A stretch of 64,000 nucleotides of DNA from Tardibacter chloracetimidivorans (GTDB lineage Bacteria; Pseudomonadota; Alphaproteobacteria; Sphingomonadales; Sphingomonadaceae), in assembly GCF_001890385.1 (NCBI RefSeq), contig NZ_CP018221.1:1847501-1911500 (forward strand). Direction: 5' to 3'. The translations under genes and the position numbers were made by a program. Shown in pieces: positions 20,458-30,250 of the stretch; the first letter of the stretch is position 1, and each line of letters opens with the position of its first letter. Below the pieces are notes generated by a model. It had not been told where the DNA came from. It made no database searches and saw only the letters and a program-made list of their open reading frames with translations.

Positions 20458-21930
20458 TCAGCGTTGGCCGTAGACGACCAGCTTCACCTTCTCGCCGGGA
20501 CGCAGCGCACGGCCGGCTTCCAGCGCGTTGAGCGTCAGGAAGCGCTCCGTCTTCAAATCCGAATAGGCCATGCGATTGGCGAGCGTGGTCACGGTGTCGC
20601 CCTGCTTCACCGTGACCACATCGATCACGCGCGGGCGGATCGAGGCAGCCTCCGAATCACTCAGCCGCTTCATCGAATTGAGCATGGCGGCAAATGGCCC
20701 TGCCCCCGTGCTTCCGGGCGTGATCGTCAGGAAATGGAACGCCTGGTCGCCCGACCAGCGATAGGCGGTCACCGTCACATCCACCGGCCCTGACTGCGTG
20801 TTCGCCCGCGCGGTGGAAACAGCCGCCTCCAGGCCGTTCACCGTCGTCCGGCGTGGCTGGCTGTAGCTGATCTGCTGCCCGCCCACCGCCTGGAAGACCT
20901 TTCCAACATAGGCCTCCAGCCCGCCGCCGCCGAGGCTTCCGCCCGCAAACTGCGCCTGTCCGCCATTTCCCTGAATCGCGATGGATTGCGTACCGTTGTT
21001 GATCGTGAAGCCTGCCGGCGCTTCGAACTGGAACTTCAGGTCCGGGTGGCGAAAGACGCGCCCGTCGACCACACCCTGGTTGGGGTCATCGTCATAGATG
21101 GTTCCATCGAGCGCATTCAGGAAGACGTCGCGATTCCGCGTCTTGGCGGTTCCGCCCGCCGCCTCGCGCCGGGCCCGGGCCACGCGGTCCTGCGTCAGCG
21201 GGTGGCTGCGCGCCCAGCTCGGTACGCCCTTTTCCGCATCGCGACCGGCCAGTTGCGCGTCCAGGGCGCTGCTGCGGCCAAGCGAGTCGAGCATGTCGGC
21301 GGCGGCGAAGGGATCATAGCCCGCCCGCTTCAGATAGCGGATGCCGAGGTCATCGGCCTCATATTCCTGGCTGCGCGAATAGGAGAGCGTATAGAGCTGC
21401 GACGCCTGTCCAGCGATCTGCGCCAGTTCGGAGGAACCGGTCAGCACGCCGAGCAGCACCGATCCGATCGAGCCGATGGTCGAGCGCGTATTGCGCTTCT
21501 GGGAATGGCGCGCGGCCACATGGCCCACCTCATGCCCCAGAACCGACGCCAACTCGGCCTCGTCGTTCATCAGCGAAAGAAGCTGACGCGTCACATAGAC
21601 ATAGCCGCCCGGCACCGCGAAGGCATTCATCACCGGGGAGTTGAGCAATGTGATCGTGTAGTCCGACGCCGCATTGGCAAGGCCGGACTGCACCGCGATC
21701 TTGCGCCCGATCCGGGTCACATAGGCGGCCTGCGGCGCATTATATGCCCCGCCGAACTCCTCCAGAAGCTGCGGGTGCGCCTCTGCGCCCTGGGCGCGCT
21801 CGCTCTGCGACATCGACCGGATCTTGGAGCCGCTCTGCGCATCGGCGGGCGACTGGGTGCAGGCAACCGCCAGCGGCACGAGCGCGATGATCACGGCCAG
21901 ACCCGCTTTCAGCATCCGATTTCTGTTCAT
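20458..21930 (-). CDS. M48 family periplasmic metalloprotease with C-terminal LysM-like part
   Basis: 490 residues from the ATG at 21930, with an export signal ending VPLAVACTQS (a possible lipoprotein Cys). The zinc site is HEVGHVAARHS with the third ligand Glu in EYEADDLGIRY. The C-terminal region (VVTVKQGDTVTTLANRM) resembles LysM, suggesting binding to peptidoglycan. The family (BepA-like) controls outer-membrane protein quality. It ends close to the pilin terminator, convergent. Confidence 0.9.
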   Translation of the reverse strand: MNRNRMLKAGLAVIIALVPLAVACTQSPADAQSGSKIRSMSQSERAQGAEAHPQLLEEFGGAYNAPQAAYVTRIGRKIAVQSGLANAASDYTITLLNSPVMNAFAVPGGYVYVTRQLLSLMNDEAELASVLGHEVGHVAARHSQKRNTRSTIGSIGSVLLGVLTGSSELAQIAGQASQLYTLSYSRSQEYEADDLGIRYLKRAGYDPFAAADMLDSLGRSSALDAQLAGRDAEKGVPSWARSHPLTQDRVARARREAAGGTAKTRNRDVFLNALDGTIYDDDPNQGVVDGRVFRHPDLKFQFEAPAGFTINNGTQSIAIQGNGGQAQFAGGSLGGGGLEAYVGKVFQAVGGQQISYSQPRRTTVNGLEAAVSTARANTQSGPVDVTVTAYRWSGDQAFHFLTITPGSTGAGPFAAMLNSMKRLSDSEAASIRPRVIDVVTVKQGDTVTTLANRMAYSDLKTERFLTLNALEAGRALRPGEKVKLVVYGQR

Positions 21931-21997
21931 GTTTCTCTCCGCGTTCCAGTCTTGAAAAAACATGGGCGGGGCACATGGTTCCGTCAACGGTACGAGA

Positions 21998-22942
21998 TCA
22001 GGCGCTCATTTCCAGAAACTTGCGCCGCCGGTCCGCAAGGAGCGCGGCTTCCGTCATGGCGGAAAGCGCCGACAACTCTTCCTCCATCGCGTCGCCCAAC
22101 GTCGCAATGGCCGCAGCCGGATCGCGGTGCGCGCCGCCCAATGGCTCGGCGACGATCCGGTCGATCACATTGAGCCGCTTCAGGTCGGCCGCCGTGATCC
22201 GCATCGCTTCGGCTGCATCGGCCGCCTTGTCGGCCGACCGCCAGAGGATGGACGCGCAACCTTCCGGCGAAATCACCGAATAGATCGCGTTCTCGAACAT
22301 CAGCACCCGGTTTGCGGCCGCAAGCGCGATTGCGCCGCCGGAGCCGCCCTCGCCCACCACAGCCGCGATCATCGGCACGCCCAGCGACAGGCACGCCTCG
22401 GTCGAGCGAGCGATCGCCTCGGCCTGGCCGCGCTCTTCCGCTTCCACGCCGGGAAAAGCGCCGGCGGTGTCGACGAAGGTGATCACCGGCAGGCGGAACT
22501 GGTCGGCCAGCTTCATCAACCGGATCGCCTTGCGATAGCCTTCCGGCTTGGCCATGCCGAAATTGTGGCGCAGGCGGCTGGTGGTGTCATTGCCCTTTTC
22601 ATGGCCCATCACCACCACCGGGCGGCCGCGAAACCTGCCGAGACCGCCGGTGATCGCGGCATCCTCGCCGAAATTGCGGTCGCCCGCCAGCGGCGTGAAA
22701 TCCGTGATCAGCGCGGCGGCGTAATCCTTGAAGTGCGGCCGCTCGGGATGGCGCGCCACCTGGGTGCGCTGCCAGGGCGTAAGCCTTGCATAGAGGTCGC
22801 GAAGCTGCCGCTCGGCCTTGGCCTCCAGCCTTTCGACCTCGGCGGCAATGTCGATGCTGCCGTCGTCCGCGGAATCGCGAAGGTCCGCAATTCGCGTCTT
22901 CAATTCCGCAACGGGCTTTTCGAACTCAAGAAACGTGGTCAT
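21998..22942 (-). CDS. accA: Acetyl-CoA carboxylase carboxyltransferase subunit alpha
   Basis: 314 residues, the normal length. Diagnostic stretches include [45 protein letters not shown] and [12 protein letters not shown]. With AccD it moves the carboxyl group from biotin to acetyl-CoA, the first step of fatty acid synthesis. It is downstream of a XerD-like recombinase gene by 12 bp, so both may be in one transcript. Confidence 0.97.
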   Translation of the reverse strand: MTTFLEFEKPVAELKTRIADLRDSADDGSIDIAAEVERLEAKAERQLRDLYARLTPWQRTQVARHPERPHFKDYAAALITDFTPLAGDRNFGEDAAITGGLGRFRGRPVVVMGHEKGNDTTSRLRHNFGMAKPEGYRKAIRLMKLADQFRLPVITFVDTAGAFPGVEAEERGQAEAIARSTEACLSLGVPMIAAVVGEGGSGGAIALAAANRVLMFENAIYSVISPEGCASILWRSADKAADAAEAMRITAADLKRLNVIDRIVAEPLGGAHRDPAAAIATLGDAMEEELSALSAMTEAALLADRRRKFLEMSA

Positions 22943-22954
22943 TGGCGCTTGGCG

Positions 22955-23872
22955 TTACTGGCGGGGGGGCTTGCCGTCAACGAGTGGATGCTTCGAAGCG
23001 ACGAGTTCGACCAGCGCCTTCGTCTGCACATGGGTGTAGATTTCGGTCGTCGCGATGTCGGCATGGCCCAGCATCGCCTGCACCGCGCGCAGGTCTGCGC
23101 CGCCTTCCAGCAGATGTGTGGCAAAGGCGTGGCGCAGCACATGGGGGCTGATTCGCTCGGGCGGAATGCCTGCTTCCGCGCCAAGCGCACGGACAAGCTG
23201 GAACAGCCGCACACGCGACAGATGCTTCTTGCCCGAGGGAAAGAGATAGCGCGAATCCGGCGGCACATGGGCGACATGGCGCTCCACCGCCGCCTGCGCC
23301 CTTGCCGACAGCGGCGCCAGCCGCTCCTTCCCTCCCTTGCCGGTCAGCATCAGATAGGGCTGGGCGGGCCGAACCGCATGGCGCGGAAGCGAGACAAGCT
23401 CCGTCGCGCGCAGGCCGGAACCATAGAGCAGCTCCATGAGGGCCGAGAGCCGGTCGACCGCCGGGCCGGGCGCGGTCGCCCGCTTGCGCTCCAGCGCCTC
23501 GAACAACGCATCGACATCCTTGTGGGAAAGGATCTTCGGCAGCCCGCGTTCCCGCGTCGGGCGCGGCAGCGCGCGAGACGGGTCGTCCGCCCGATCCCCC
23601 TCATCGGCAAGAAACGCAAAGAACCGGCGCAGCGCCGATGCCTTGCGCGAAACCGTCGCCCGGCTGAGCGCGGACCAGTGGGCGGACAGTTTCTGCACGG
23701 CCTCTTCATCGGCCCCAGCCAGCCGCCCGCCAAGCAGTTCGGAAGCGCCCCCCAGATCGGCCGAATAGGCGAGCAGCGTATTGCGCGATGCCCCCGCCTC
23801 CGCCGCCATCATCTCGAGAAAGCGGGCGATCGCCACGCGGTCTTCTCCAGCCGGGGCGGCCGTTGCGCTCAT
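22955..23872 (-). CDS. xerD: XerD-like tyrosine recombinase
   Basis: 305 residues from the ATG at 23872. Catalytic residues are in GSGLRATELVSL (Arg), TGKGGKERLAPL (Lys), SPHVLRHAFATHLL (His-x-x-Arg), LGHADIATTEIYTHV (His, Tyr). The length and arrangement match chromosome-dimer resolvases rather than phage integrases. With XerC it acts at dif. Placement before accA is common in sphingomonads. XerC versus XerD cannot be separated with certainty by eye. Confidence 0.88.
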   Translation of the reverse strand: MSATAAPAGEDRVAIARFLEMMAAEAGASRNTLLAYSADLGGASELLGGRLAGADEEAVQKLSAHWSALSRATVSRKASALRRFFAFLADEGDRADDPSRALPRPTRERGLPKILSHKDVDALFEALERKRATAPGPAVDRLSALMELLYGSGLRATELVSLPRHAVRPAQPYLMLTGKGGKERLAPLSARAQAAVERHVAHVPPDSRYLFPSGKKHLSRVRLFQLVRALGAEAGIPPERISPHVLRHAFATHLLEGGADLRAVQAMLGHADIATTEIYTHVQTKALVELVASKHPLVDGKPPRQ

Positions 23873-25644
23873 GAACGCATCAACGCTTCCACCGCGATCA
23901 TCCGCGCTTCGGGTTCGCGTCCCACCCGGCGAAGCGCCGCGACGATGTGGAACAGGTGCTGCGGCGGCACGCCATTCCATCTGGCCGTCTGCATGCCGAT
24001 TGCGGCCAGCAGCGCAACCTCGCCACCCCGGCCTGCCGCCGCCGCGCTGTCGAGCTGACGCAGATAGCGGCTGCTGGCGGAAAGATTGGCACCATATTCG
24101 GCGCCCAGCTCGTCCACCACGCTGCCTTCCAGCCGCCCCAGCCCGGCGAGTGCCGCCACCAGCAACGCCGTGCGATGCCGTCCGCGTGCGCTCTCGTCGC
24201 GCTGCGCCCAGCCGCGAATGCGGCTCTCGGACACCGGAATGGCGCTGGGCGCGCCGATCGAAAGCAGCGCCCAGCCTTCAGTCGCATCGGAGTCGCTTGC
24301 GCCCTGAAGCACCGGCCACCAGCGCGCCGCCTGACGATCGAGCCCGGCCGAAAGCATGGAGCCGATGAGCGCGCCCGCCTGATCCACCAGATCCTCGTCC
24401 GGCTCGATCCGCGCCGCCGCGCGTGCGGTGAGGATGCGCGAAGTGTAGCCGTCGCGGCTGCGCATATCGCCGGTCCAGAGCGCTCCCAGCGCATTGAGCC
24501 GCTTGTCGGCATCCTGCTCGACATAGGCCCTGCGAAGCTTTCCGGCGGGCGTGTCGGCAATCTCGAATGGGTCGATCTCCTCGGCCAGCGCCGAATAGAG
24601 ATCGACGAGATCGGCCGACGAGACCATGCCCAGTGCGGCGCCGGCACGGGCGGACGCGATCCGCTGCTCAAGGCTGAGCGCAGGCGCGCTTGCCCGCCAT
24701 GCCTGCACCTGTGGCCCCGCCGTCCTCAGCAGCCGCGCCGGAATGTTCACGCCAGATGCCGTCGCAAGGCCGTAGCGGAAGATGTTCAGTCGATTCGCCT
24801 CGGTCCAGTCGACATTGGCGTTGCGCTGGCTGCCCGTTCCGGCCGCGGCGATTCGCTCCACCAGCAGCAGGTCGACATTGCCCAGCGCCTTGCGCTGGCG
24901 CGCCCGGTCGGTCAGCGCGGCCGCAAGGCTCGTATCGCCCGAAAGGCCCGCGCACATGGCCCGCGCCATCGGCCACAGCGCATCGCGCGAAAGGCTTTCA
25001 CCGACATCGGCAATGGGGCAGAGCCCGCCGATGTCGGCATTGGCCAGCGCCACCTGCGCCGCCACGGCATAAAGGCGCGGCGTATAGCGATCCAGCGGCA
25101 CCGCCTGCACCAGCATCCGCGCGCCATGGACGTCGCCGAGGCGAACGAGCAGCAGCGCCCGTTCGGCCACCCAGTCGGCGGGGCGCGATCCCGGCGCGGT
25201 GGGCACGCTGGAAAGCAGCGCCCGCCGGAGCACGATAGCCACCCAGCGCGAGGCGACGGGCGTGTCCAGCCGCTGCATCAGCGTGGTCAGATAGGGGCCG
25301 CTGGCGCTTCCGAAGGCGTCCTGCGGGAAGCCGGTCGTCCCGGGGCCGATCGCACCCACCCGGTCGATGGGACGGCTGACGGGCGGCGGCAGGCGATAGC
25401 TTTCCGGCTCCTCGCTTGCCGTCGCCTCGTCGGGTGATTCCGCCGCAGGCGCGCCTTCCGCCTGGCCTTCCATCGCGGGTGCGGGCGCTGGCGGCACGGC
25501 CGGAGCCACGGGCCGCGACGGCGCGGGCGGACCGAAACCCGGAGGCAGCAGCGATTCCGGACCCTCCTGCCCCAGCGCGGGTATCGCCGCCGCAATCGCC
25601 GCGACGGCAAAGGCGAGCGTGCGTCTAGAGACCCAGTTTTTCAT
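23869..25644 (-). CDS. Exported alpha-helical protein of unknown function, 591 aa
   Basis: It has a signal peptide (MKNWVSRRTLAFAVAAIAAA, then IPALGQ), a Pro/Ala-rich linker to about residue 95 and a long chain of helices rich in Ala/Leu/Arg, compatible with a repeat solenoid. I do not recognise a named family. It overlaps the xerD start by 4 bp and its own start lies inside the end of a 45-residue membrane gene. It is probably periplasmic and may be an envelope assembly protein, which is inference. Confidence 0.75.
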   Translation of the reverse strand: MKNWVSRRTLAFAVAAIAAAIPALGQEGPESLLPPGFGPPAPSRPVAPAVPPAPAPAMEGQAEGAPAAESPDEATASEEPESYRLPPPVSRPIDRVGAIGPGTTGFPQDAFGSASGPYLTTLMQRLDTPVASRWVAIVLRRALLSSVPTAPGSRPADWVAERALLLVRLGDVHGARMLVQAVPLDRYTPRLYAVAAQVALANADIGGLCPIADVGESLSRDALWPMARAMCAGLSGDTSLAAALTDRARQRKALGNVDLLLVERIAAAGTGSQRNANVDWTEANRLNIFRYGLATASGVNIPARLLRTAGPQVQAWRASAPALSLEQRIASARAGAALGMVSSADLVDLYSALAEEIDPFEIADTPAGKLRRAYVEQDADKRLNALGALWTGDMRSRDGYTSRILTARAAARIEPDEDLVDQAGALIGSMLSAGLDRQAARWWPVLQGASDSDATEGWALLSIGAPSAIPVSESRIRGWAQRDESARGRHRTALLVAALAGLGRLEGSVVDELGAEYGANLSASSRYLRQLDSAAAAGRGGEVALLAAIGMQTARWNGVPPQHLFHIVAALRRVGREPEARMIAVEALMRS

Positions 25645-25762
25645 TCGGGATCGGCTTTTCCACCGGCTTGGGCTGAACTTCGGTATCTATGAAGGAAAGC
25701 GCCGCAAGGACGCCCATGACGACCACGAGGACAAGTATCAGAAGGATCGCTGCACGCGACAT
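25625..25762 (-). CDS. 45-residue single-pass membrane protein
   Basis: From the ATG at 25762: one transmembrane helix (AAILLILVLVVVMGVLAALSF) followed by a Pro/Lys/Glu tail (VQPKPVEKPIPNEKLGL). It overlaps the 591-residue gene by 20 bp, suggesting coupling. It is divergent from aroK. The function is unknown, and it may anchor or assist the exported protein encoded next. Confidence 0.65.
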   Translation of the reverse strand: MSRAAILLILVLVVVMGVLAALSFIDTEVQPKPVEKPIPNEKLGL

Positions 25763-25836
25763 TTGAGACCCCAGAGCAATTGGATGCGAACTGCTTTTGC
25801 CCGACATGCCCGCTCTGTGTATAGCCCCTCACGTCA

Positions 25837-26388
25837 ATGAGCGCGCACAAGACATATACCGCCGGATTTAAGGTGGATCGCCCGATCGTCCTCATCGGGC
25901 TGATGGGGTCGGGCAAATCCTCGCTTGGCCGCCGCCTTGCCGTACGGCTCGGGCTGCCGTTCTTCGATGCCGATCACGAGATTGAGGCGGCGGCGGGCCG
26001 CACCATCAGCGAAATCTTCGAGAAGTTCGGCGAGGCGCATTTCCGCGACGGCGAGCGGCGGGTCATCGCCCGGCTGATCGACGGGGAACCGAAGGTGATC
26101 GCCACCGGCGGCGGCGCGTTCATGAACGAGGAGACACGCGCCCTCATTCTGGACAAGGCGATAGCGGTGTGGCTCGACGCCGACATCGACACTCTGGTGG
26201 AGCGCGTCGGGCGACGAGACCATCGTCCGCTGCTCAAGAACCGCGATCCGCGCACGGTGCTGAGCGAACTCGCCGCCGTCCGCAACCCGATATACGCCGA
26301 AGCGCCGGTGCGCGTGCCAAGCCGCGCCCAGCCGCATGAAGCGTCGGTCGATGCGATAATGGAGGCACTGGCCAATGCCCAGCGTTGA
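25837..26388 (+). CDS. aroK: Shikimate kinase
   Basis: 183 residues. The P-loop GLMGSGKSSLG is near residue 27, the shikimate-binding DADHEIE near 48, then FGEAHFRDGE and RPLLKNRDPR (lid). It phosphorylates shikimate in the chorismate pathway. It overlaps aroB by 14 bp, so the two pathway genes form one unit. The DAHP synthase for step one is at 55055 in the same window. Confidence 0.96.
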   Translation: MSAHKTYTAGFKVDRPIVLIGLMGSGKSSLGRRLAVRLGLPFFDADHEIEAAAGRTISEIFEKFGEAHFRDGERRVIARLIDGEPKVIATGGGAFMNEETRALILDKAIAVWLDADIDTLVERVGRRDHRPLLKNRDPRTVLSELAAVRNPIYAEAPVRVPSRAQPHEASVDAIMEALANAQR

Positions 26389-27484
26389 ACTCTCGCTGGC
26401 AGAGCGCAGCTATGTCATCGACATCGAGCCCGGCCTGCTGGCAAGGGCGGGCGAAAGGCTTCTGCCCTATTGGCAGGGGCGGCCGCTTGCCGTGGTGACG
26501 GACGAGAATGTCGCCGCGGCCCAGCTCCCGGCCTTTCTGAAATCGCTGGAGACGGCTGGAATCACCGGAGAAGCCATTGTCCTGCCGGCGGGCGAAGGCA
26601 CGAAGAGCTGGACGCACCTCTCCCAACTGGTCGACCGGCTGCTCGCATTGGGGGTGGAGCGCAAGGATCACGTGATCGCGCTTGGCGGGGGCGTGATCGG
26701 CGATCTCGTCGGCTTTGCGGCGTCGATCATGAAGCGCGGATGCAACTTCATCCAGGTGCCGACCACGCTCCTGTCGCAGGTGGATTCGTCGGTGGGCGGC
26801 AAGACAGCCATCAACACGGCGGCGGGAAAGAATCTGGTCGGCGCCTTCCATCAGCCGTCGCTGGTGCTCATCGATCCGCGCGCGCTTGCTACCCTGCCGC
26901 CGCGCGAGCTGAGGGCGGGCTATGCCGAGGTCGTCAAATACGGCCTCATCGACGACGCGCCTTTCTTTGAATGGTGCGAGGCGAACGGCCCCGCGCTGCT
27001 CGCGGGCGATGAAGCCGCGCAGGTTCATGCGATCCGCCACAGCGTGGAGGCGAAGGCACGGATCGTGGCGGCGGACGAACGCGAGACAAGCGGCGTCCGG
27101 GCGCTCCTGAACCTGGGGCACACCTTCGGCCACGCGCTTGAGGCGGAGACCGGCTTTTCCGACCGGCTGCTGCACGGCGAGGCGGTCGCCATCGGCATGG
27201 TGCTCGCCTACCGCTTTTCCGAGGCCGAAAGGCTGTGCGCGGCCGGTGCGGCCGATCGCATCGCCACGCACCTCCGGCAGTGCGGCATGAAAGCGCATCC
27301 GAAGGACGCAGGCGTCACGGCAAGCGGCCGAAGGCTGGTGGAACACATGATGCACGACAAGAAGATGGAAGGGGGAAAGCTTCCTTTCCTGCTCGCCCGA
27401 GGCATCGGCAAAACCTTCCTTGCCCGCGATGTCGCGCTGGACAGCGTCGCCGCCTTCCTCGACCGGACAATCACGCAGGGCTGA
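26375..27484 (+). CDS. aroB: 3-dehydroquinate synthase
   Basis: 369 residues. NAD binding is by GGGVIGDLVGFAASIMKRG. Zinc ligands are in RAGYAEVVKYG and LNLGHTFGHALE. QVDSSVGGKTAIN is diagnostic. It turns DAHP into 3-dehydroquinate, step two of aromatic amino acid synthesis. It is coupled to aroK by overlap. Confidence 0.97.
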   Translation: MPSVELSLAERSYVIDIEPGLLARAGERLLPYWQGRPLAVVTDENVAAAQLPAFLKSLETAGITGEAIVLPAGEGTKSWTHLSQLVDRLLALGVERKDHVIALGGGVIGDLVGFAASIMKRGCNFIQVPTTLLSQVDSSVGGKTAINTAAGKNLVGAFHQPSLVLIDPRALATLPPRELRAGYAEVVKYGLIDDAPFFEWCEANGPALLAGDEAAQVHAIRHSVEAKARIVAADERETSGVRALLNLGHTFGHALEAETGFSDRLLHGEAVAIGMVLAYRFSEAERLCAAGAADRIATHLRQCGMKAHPKDAGVTASGRRLVEHMMHDKKMEGGKLPFLLARGIGKTFLARDVALDSVAAFLDRTITQG

Positions 27485-27541
27485 TCGCGCGCCGACCCCG
27501 TGTGGCGCGTGGCGCGAGGGTCTTTCCTGATTAGATTGAAG

Positions 27542-27608
27542 CGCTCAGGCTGAGCTTGTCGAAGCCAGCGCTCCTTCCGCTAACCCTTCGACATGCTCAG
27601 GGTGAGCG
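27542..27608. repeat. Dispersed repeat with GAGC-TTGTCGAAG arms
   Basis: GCTCAGGCTGAGCTTGTCGAAG (in two parts) and, inverted, CCTTCGACATGCTCAGG then GTGAGC. The pair forms a long imperfect hairpin between convergent genes aroB and the DUF423 gene. Elements with CTGAGCTTGTCGAAG are frequent between genes in sphingomonads and relatives. Confidence 0.75.
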
Positions 27609-27636
27609 GGGGTGAGTTCATCTAAACCGCACACTT

Positions 27637-28032
27637 TTAGGGGAACGACCCGGGCGTCTTGGCGGCTTCCGGCTCCGGCCGGAAAAACACCCAGGCAAGC
27701 AGGAACCAGCCGGAAAGCATAGTCAGCCCGCCCGCCGGAGTGATCGCCCCCAGCCAGCGCGGCGCGCCAAGGGTCATCGCTGCAAGCGTGCCCGCGAAAA
27801 CCGCCGAACCGATCAGAAACAGCGCAGCGACCACGCGGCCGCTGCGGGCGGGAACCAGATTCGCGATGAATATCACCATCACCGCGTGAACCAGCATGCA
27901 GATGCCGCCGAGACGCAGCCACAGCGCCTCGCGCGGATGATCGACGCCATGGGCGGCGAAAGCGCACAGGATAAGCCCAAGCGCCCCCCAGATCGCCCCG
28001 GTTCCGCACAATCGACGTGAACTCTCGGTCAT
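27637..28032 (-). CDS. DUF423 membrane protein
   Basis: 131 residues with four hydrophobic segments. IWGALGLILCAFAAHG near the start and TPAGGLTMLSGWFLLAW at the end match DUF423 (YgdD-type) inner-membrane proteins of unknown function. It overlaps the downstream end of the KefB-like gene by 4 bp, so it is co-transcribed with it. Confidence 0.85.
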   Translation of the reverse strand: MTESSRRLCGTGAIWGALGLILCAFAAHGVDHPREALWLRLGGICMLVHAVMVIFIANLVPARSGRVVAALFLIGSAVFAGTLAAMTLGAPRWLGAITPAGGLTMLSGWFLLAWVFFRPEPEAAKTPGSFP

Positions 28033-29810
28033 TTGTCCTCCGCGTCCACCGGCGTCGCCGCGGGAAGCGGCCCCGAACGATGAAACATCATTTCATTTCC
28101 GGAATGAAGGTCGCCGCTAACGGATTGCAGCGCAAGTCTTTCCTCGTCCCTGCGGCGGTACTCCAAATCGATCCTGTCGATCTGCCGACCCTCGACGCCC
28201 AGCTTTTCCAGCGCCATGCGCCCCAGCAGGATCGCCGATTCCCAGACCTCCCTCACCATTCCATTCAGCTCGGCGCCCTCCAGCGCAAGCAGATGCCGCC
28301 GGTCGAAGACGCGCGCAAGCACCGCCGCCTGCGGGAAAGCCTGTCGCACCGCCTCGATTACCGATGCCCCCAGCCACTCGCCGTTGACGCAATAGACGAT
28401 GAGGTTGGCTTCCTCCGCGCCTGCACGCCGCAGCAGATCGACCCGGCTGCCGTCGCCATAATAAACCTTCATGCCGAAGCTGGCGGTACGCTCGATCTGT
28501 TCGGGGTTCGAATCGATGACGGTCACCGATGCGCCTTGGGCCATGATCATCTGCGCGACCGTCTGGCCGACCCGGCCATAGCCGATCACGATCGCGCGCG
28601 CGGCTCCGGCATTTTCCGGACCGTCGAGCGCGGCCGTGATCGGCGCGTCCTCGCGGTTGAACCTGCGGACCAGCGTCATCAGCAAGGGCGTGCTGGCCAT
28701 GGACAGCGTCACCACCGCGCCGAACAGGCTGGCCGCCTCCGGCGCGATCAGCAGGGCGTCGCTGGCCTGGGCGAACAGGACGAAGCCGAATTCGCCGCCC
28801 TGGCTCAACAGCAGGCCCAGCGACAGCGCCGAGCGCCCCCGCATGCCGAACATGCGCGCCACGCTCCAGATCGCGAGGGTCTTGATGGCGATGACAAGAA
28901 CAGCAAGCCCAAGCACGACATGAGGCCGCGAAACGACGGCATCGACATCCAGCATCATTCCGACGCCGACGAAGAAAAGACCCAGCAGGAGCGAGCGGAA
29001 CGGTTCGATGTCGGCCTCAAGCTCGTGCCGGTAAGGCGAATCGGCGAGCATCACGCCCGCCACGAAAGCGCCGAGCGCGGCCGACAGGTGCAGCGCTTCC
29101 ATGATGGCCGCCGCGGCCAGCACGGTGAACAGCCCGGCGACGACAAACAGCTCGCGCGCGCCGATGCGGCCGATCAGGCGGAACAGCGGGTTCAGGACGA
29201 AGCGCCCGGCCAGCACCAGCCCCGCGACCGCAAGCACGGTGTGGATCGCAAGCTGCCAGCCGGGCGGCGCGGCAGGATCCACCGGCGCGCGGGAGAGCGC
29301 GGCAATGATCGTGATGAGCGGCACGATCGACAAATCCTGGAACAGCAGGATGGAAAAGGCGCGCTCCCCGAAGGGGGTGTTGAGCCGCCCGCGATCCTGA
29401 AGCATCGGCAGCACCTGCGCGGTGGACGACAGCGCCAGCGGTAGGCCGACGGCGATCGCCGCGCCGAGGCTGAACCCGGTGACGAAATAGATCCCCGCCG
29501 CCAACAGGATTCCGGACACCACCACCTGCGCGAGGCCAAGGCCGAAGATATCCCGGCGAAGCCGCATCAACCGGCTTGGATGAAGCTCCAGCCCGATGAT
29601 GAACAGCAGCAGCACGATGCCGATTTCGGCCAGCGCCATGATGTTTTCGGTGTTGCCAAGCAGTCCGAGCCCGTGCGGCCCGATCAGCGCGCCGGCCACC
29701 AGATAGCCAAGCGTCGCGCCAAGCCCCAGCCGCCGGAACAGCAGCACCGCAACCAGCGCGAAACCAAGATAGATGACGCTGTCCAGCAGCAGGCCGCCGT
29801 TGCCGTGCAT
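28029..29810 (-). CDS. KefB/KefC-like monovalent cation:proton antiporter
   Basis: 593 residues. The first 380 form about 12 transmembrane helices of the CPA2 type (GYLVAGALIGPHGLGLL, LLFIIGLELHPSRL, QDLSIVPLITI). The rest is a TrkA-N domain with the NAD-binding GYGRVGQTVAQ. It should export potassium in exchange for protons under electrophile stress or for pH control. A Fe-S scaffold-like gene overlaps its start by one base. Confidence 0.92.
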   Translation of the reverse strand: MHGNGGLLLDSVIYLGFALVAVLLFRRLGLGATLGYLVAGALIGPHGLGLLGNTENIMALAEIGIVLLLFIIGLELHPSRLMRLRRDIFGLGLAQVVVSGILLAAGIYFVTGFSLGAAIAVGLPLALSSTAQVLPMLQDRGRLNTPFGERAFSILLFQDLSIVPLITIIAALSRAPVDPAAPPGWQLAIHTVLAVAGLVLAGRFVLNPLFRLIGRIGARELFVVAGLFTVLAAAAIMEALHLSAALGAFVAGVMLADSPYRHELEADIEPFRSLLLGLFFVGVGMMLDVDAVVSRPHVVLGLAVLVIAIKTLAIWSVARMFGMRGRSALSLGLLLSQGGEFGFVLFAQASDALLIAPEAASLFGAVVTLSMASTPLLMTLVRRFNREDAPITAALDGPENAGAARAIVIGYGRVGQTVAQMIMAQGASVTVIDSNPEQIERTASFGMKVYYGDGSRVDLLRRAGAEEANLIVYCVNGEWLGASVIEAVRQAFPQAAVLARVFDRRHLLALEGAELNGMVREVWESAILLGRMALEKLGVEGRQIDRIDLEYRRRDEERLALQSVSGDLHSGNEMMFHRSGPLPAATPVDAEDK

Positions 29811-30250
29811 CAGCCTTGCTTCCCCCCGGCAGCGGCGCGCGCGGCGGCTTCGGCGGCCGCCTCAAACGCGAGCAGGATCGAGGCGTGGCGGGCATGATGG
29901 GCCCGGGCGGGCGCAAAGACGTCAAGCCCCGGCCAGTCCCCCGGCGTCTCTCCCTCGCCCGCAAGATAGGCGCGAAGCGCGTCGCGCGCGGCGGCGATTT
30001 CCGCCCCCGACCGCCCGATCGCGCTGGCCCCCATCAACGCGGCGGACGCCTGCCCCAGGGCGCAGGCGCGCACCTCCTGCCCCAGCGCGCTGATCCGGCC
30101 CGCCGAATCAAGATCGACGTCGACGGTCACACGGCTCCCGCAGACCGGCGAGCGCTTCGCCACGCTCGCCTGCGGATTGGGCAGCCGGGCGGCGTGGGGT
30201 ATGGACGCCGCCAGCCGGAGGATGCGGGTGTTGTAGAGCGCTTCTGCCAT
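29810..30250 (-). CDS. NifU/IscU-like iron-sulfur scaffold protein
   Basis: 146 residues from the ATG at 30250 (another ATG lies three codons earlier). The conserved PNPQASVAKRSPVCGSRVTV and EVRACALGQASAALM carry the Cys residues used by NifU-N type scaffolds. The family carries nascent Fe-S clusters. The start could also be at 30259. It overlaps the KefB-like gene, but the functional link is unclear. Confidence 0.8.
   Translation of the reverse strand: MAEALYNTRILRLAASIPHAARLPNPQASVAKRSPVCGSRVTVDVDLDSAGRISALGQEVRACALGQASAALMGASAIGRSGAEIAAARDALRAYLAGEGETPGDWPGLDVFAPARAHHARHASILLAFEAAAEAAARAAAGGKQG

Noticed and set aside
21962-24058. 698-codon plus-strand frame across accA and xerD
   Set aside because: Antisense to two clear genes, crosses their boundary, no recognised domain.
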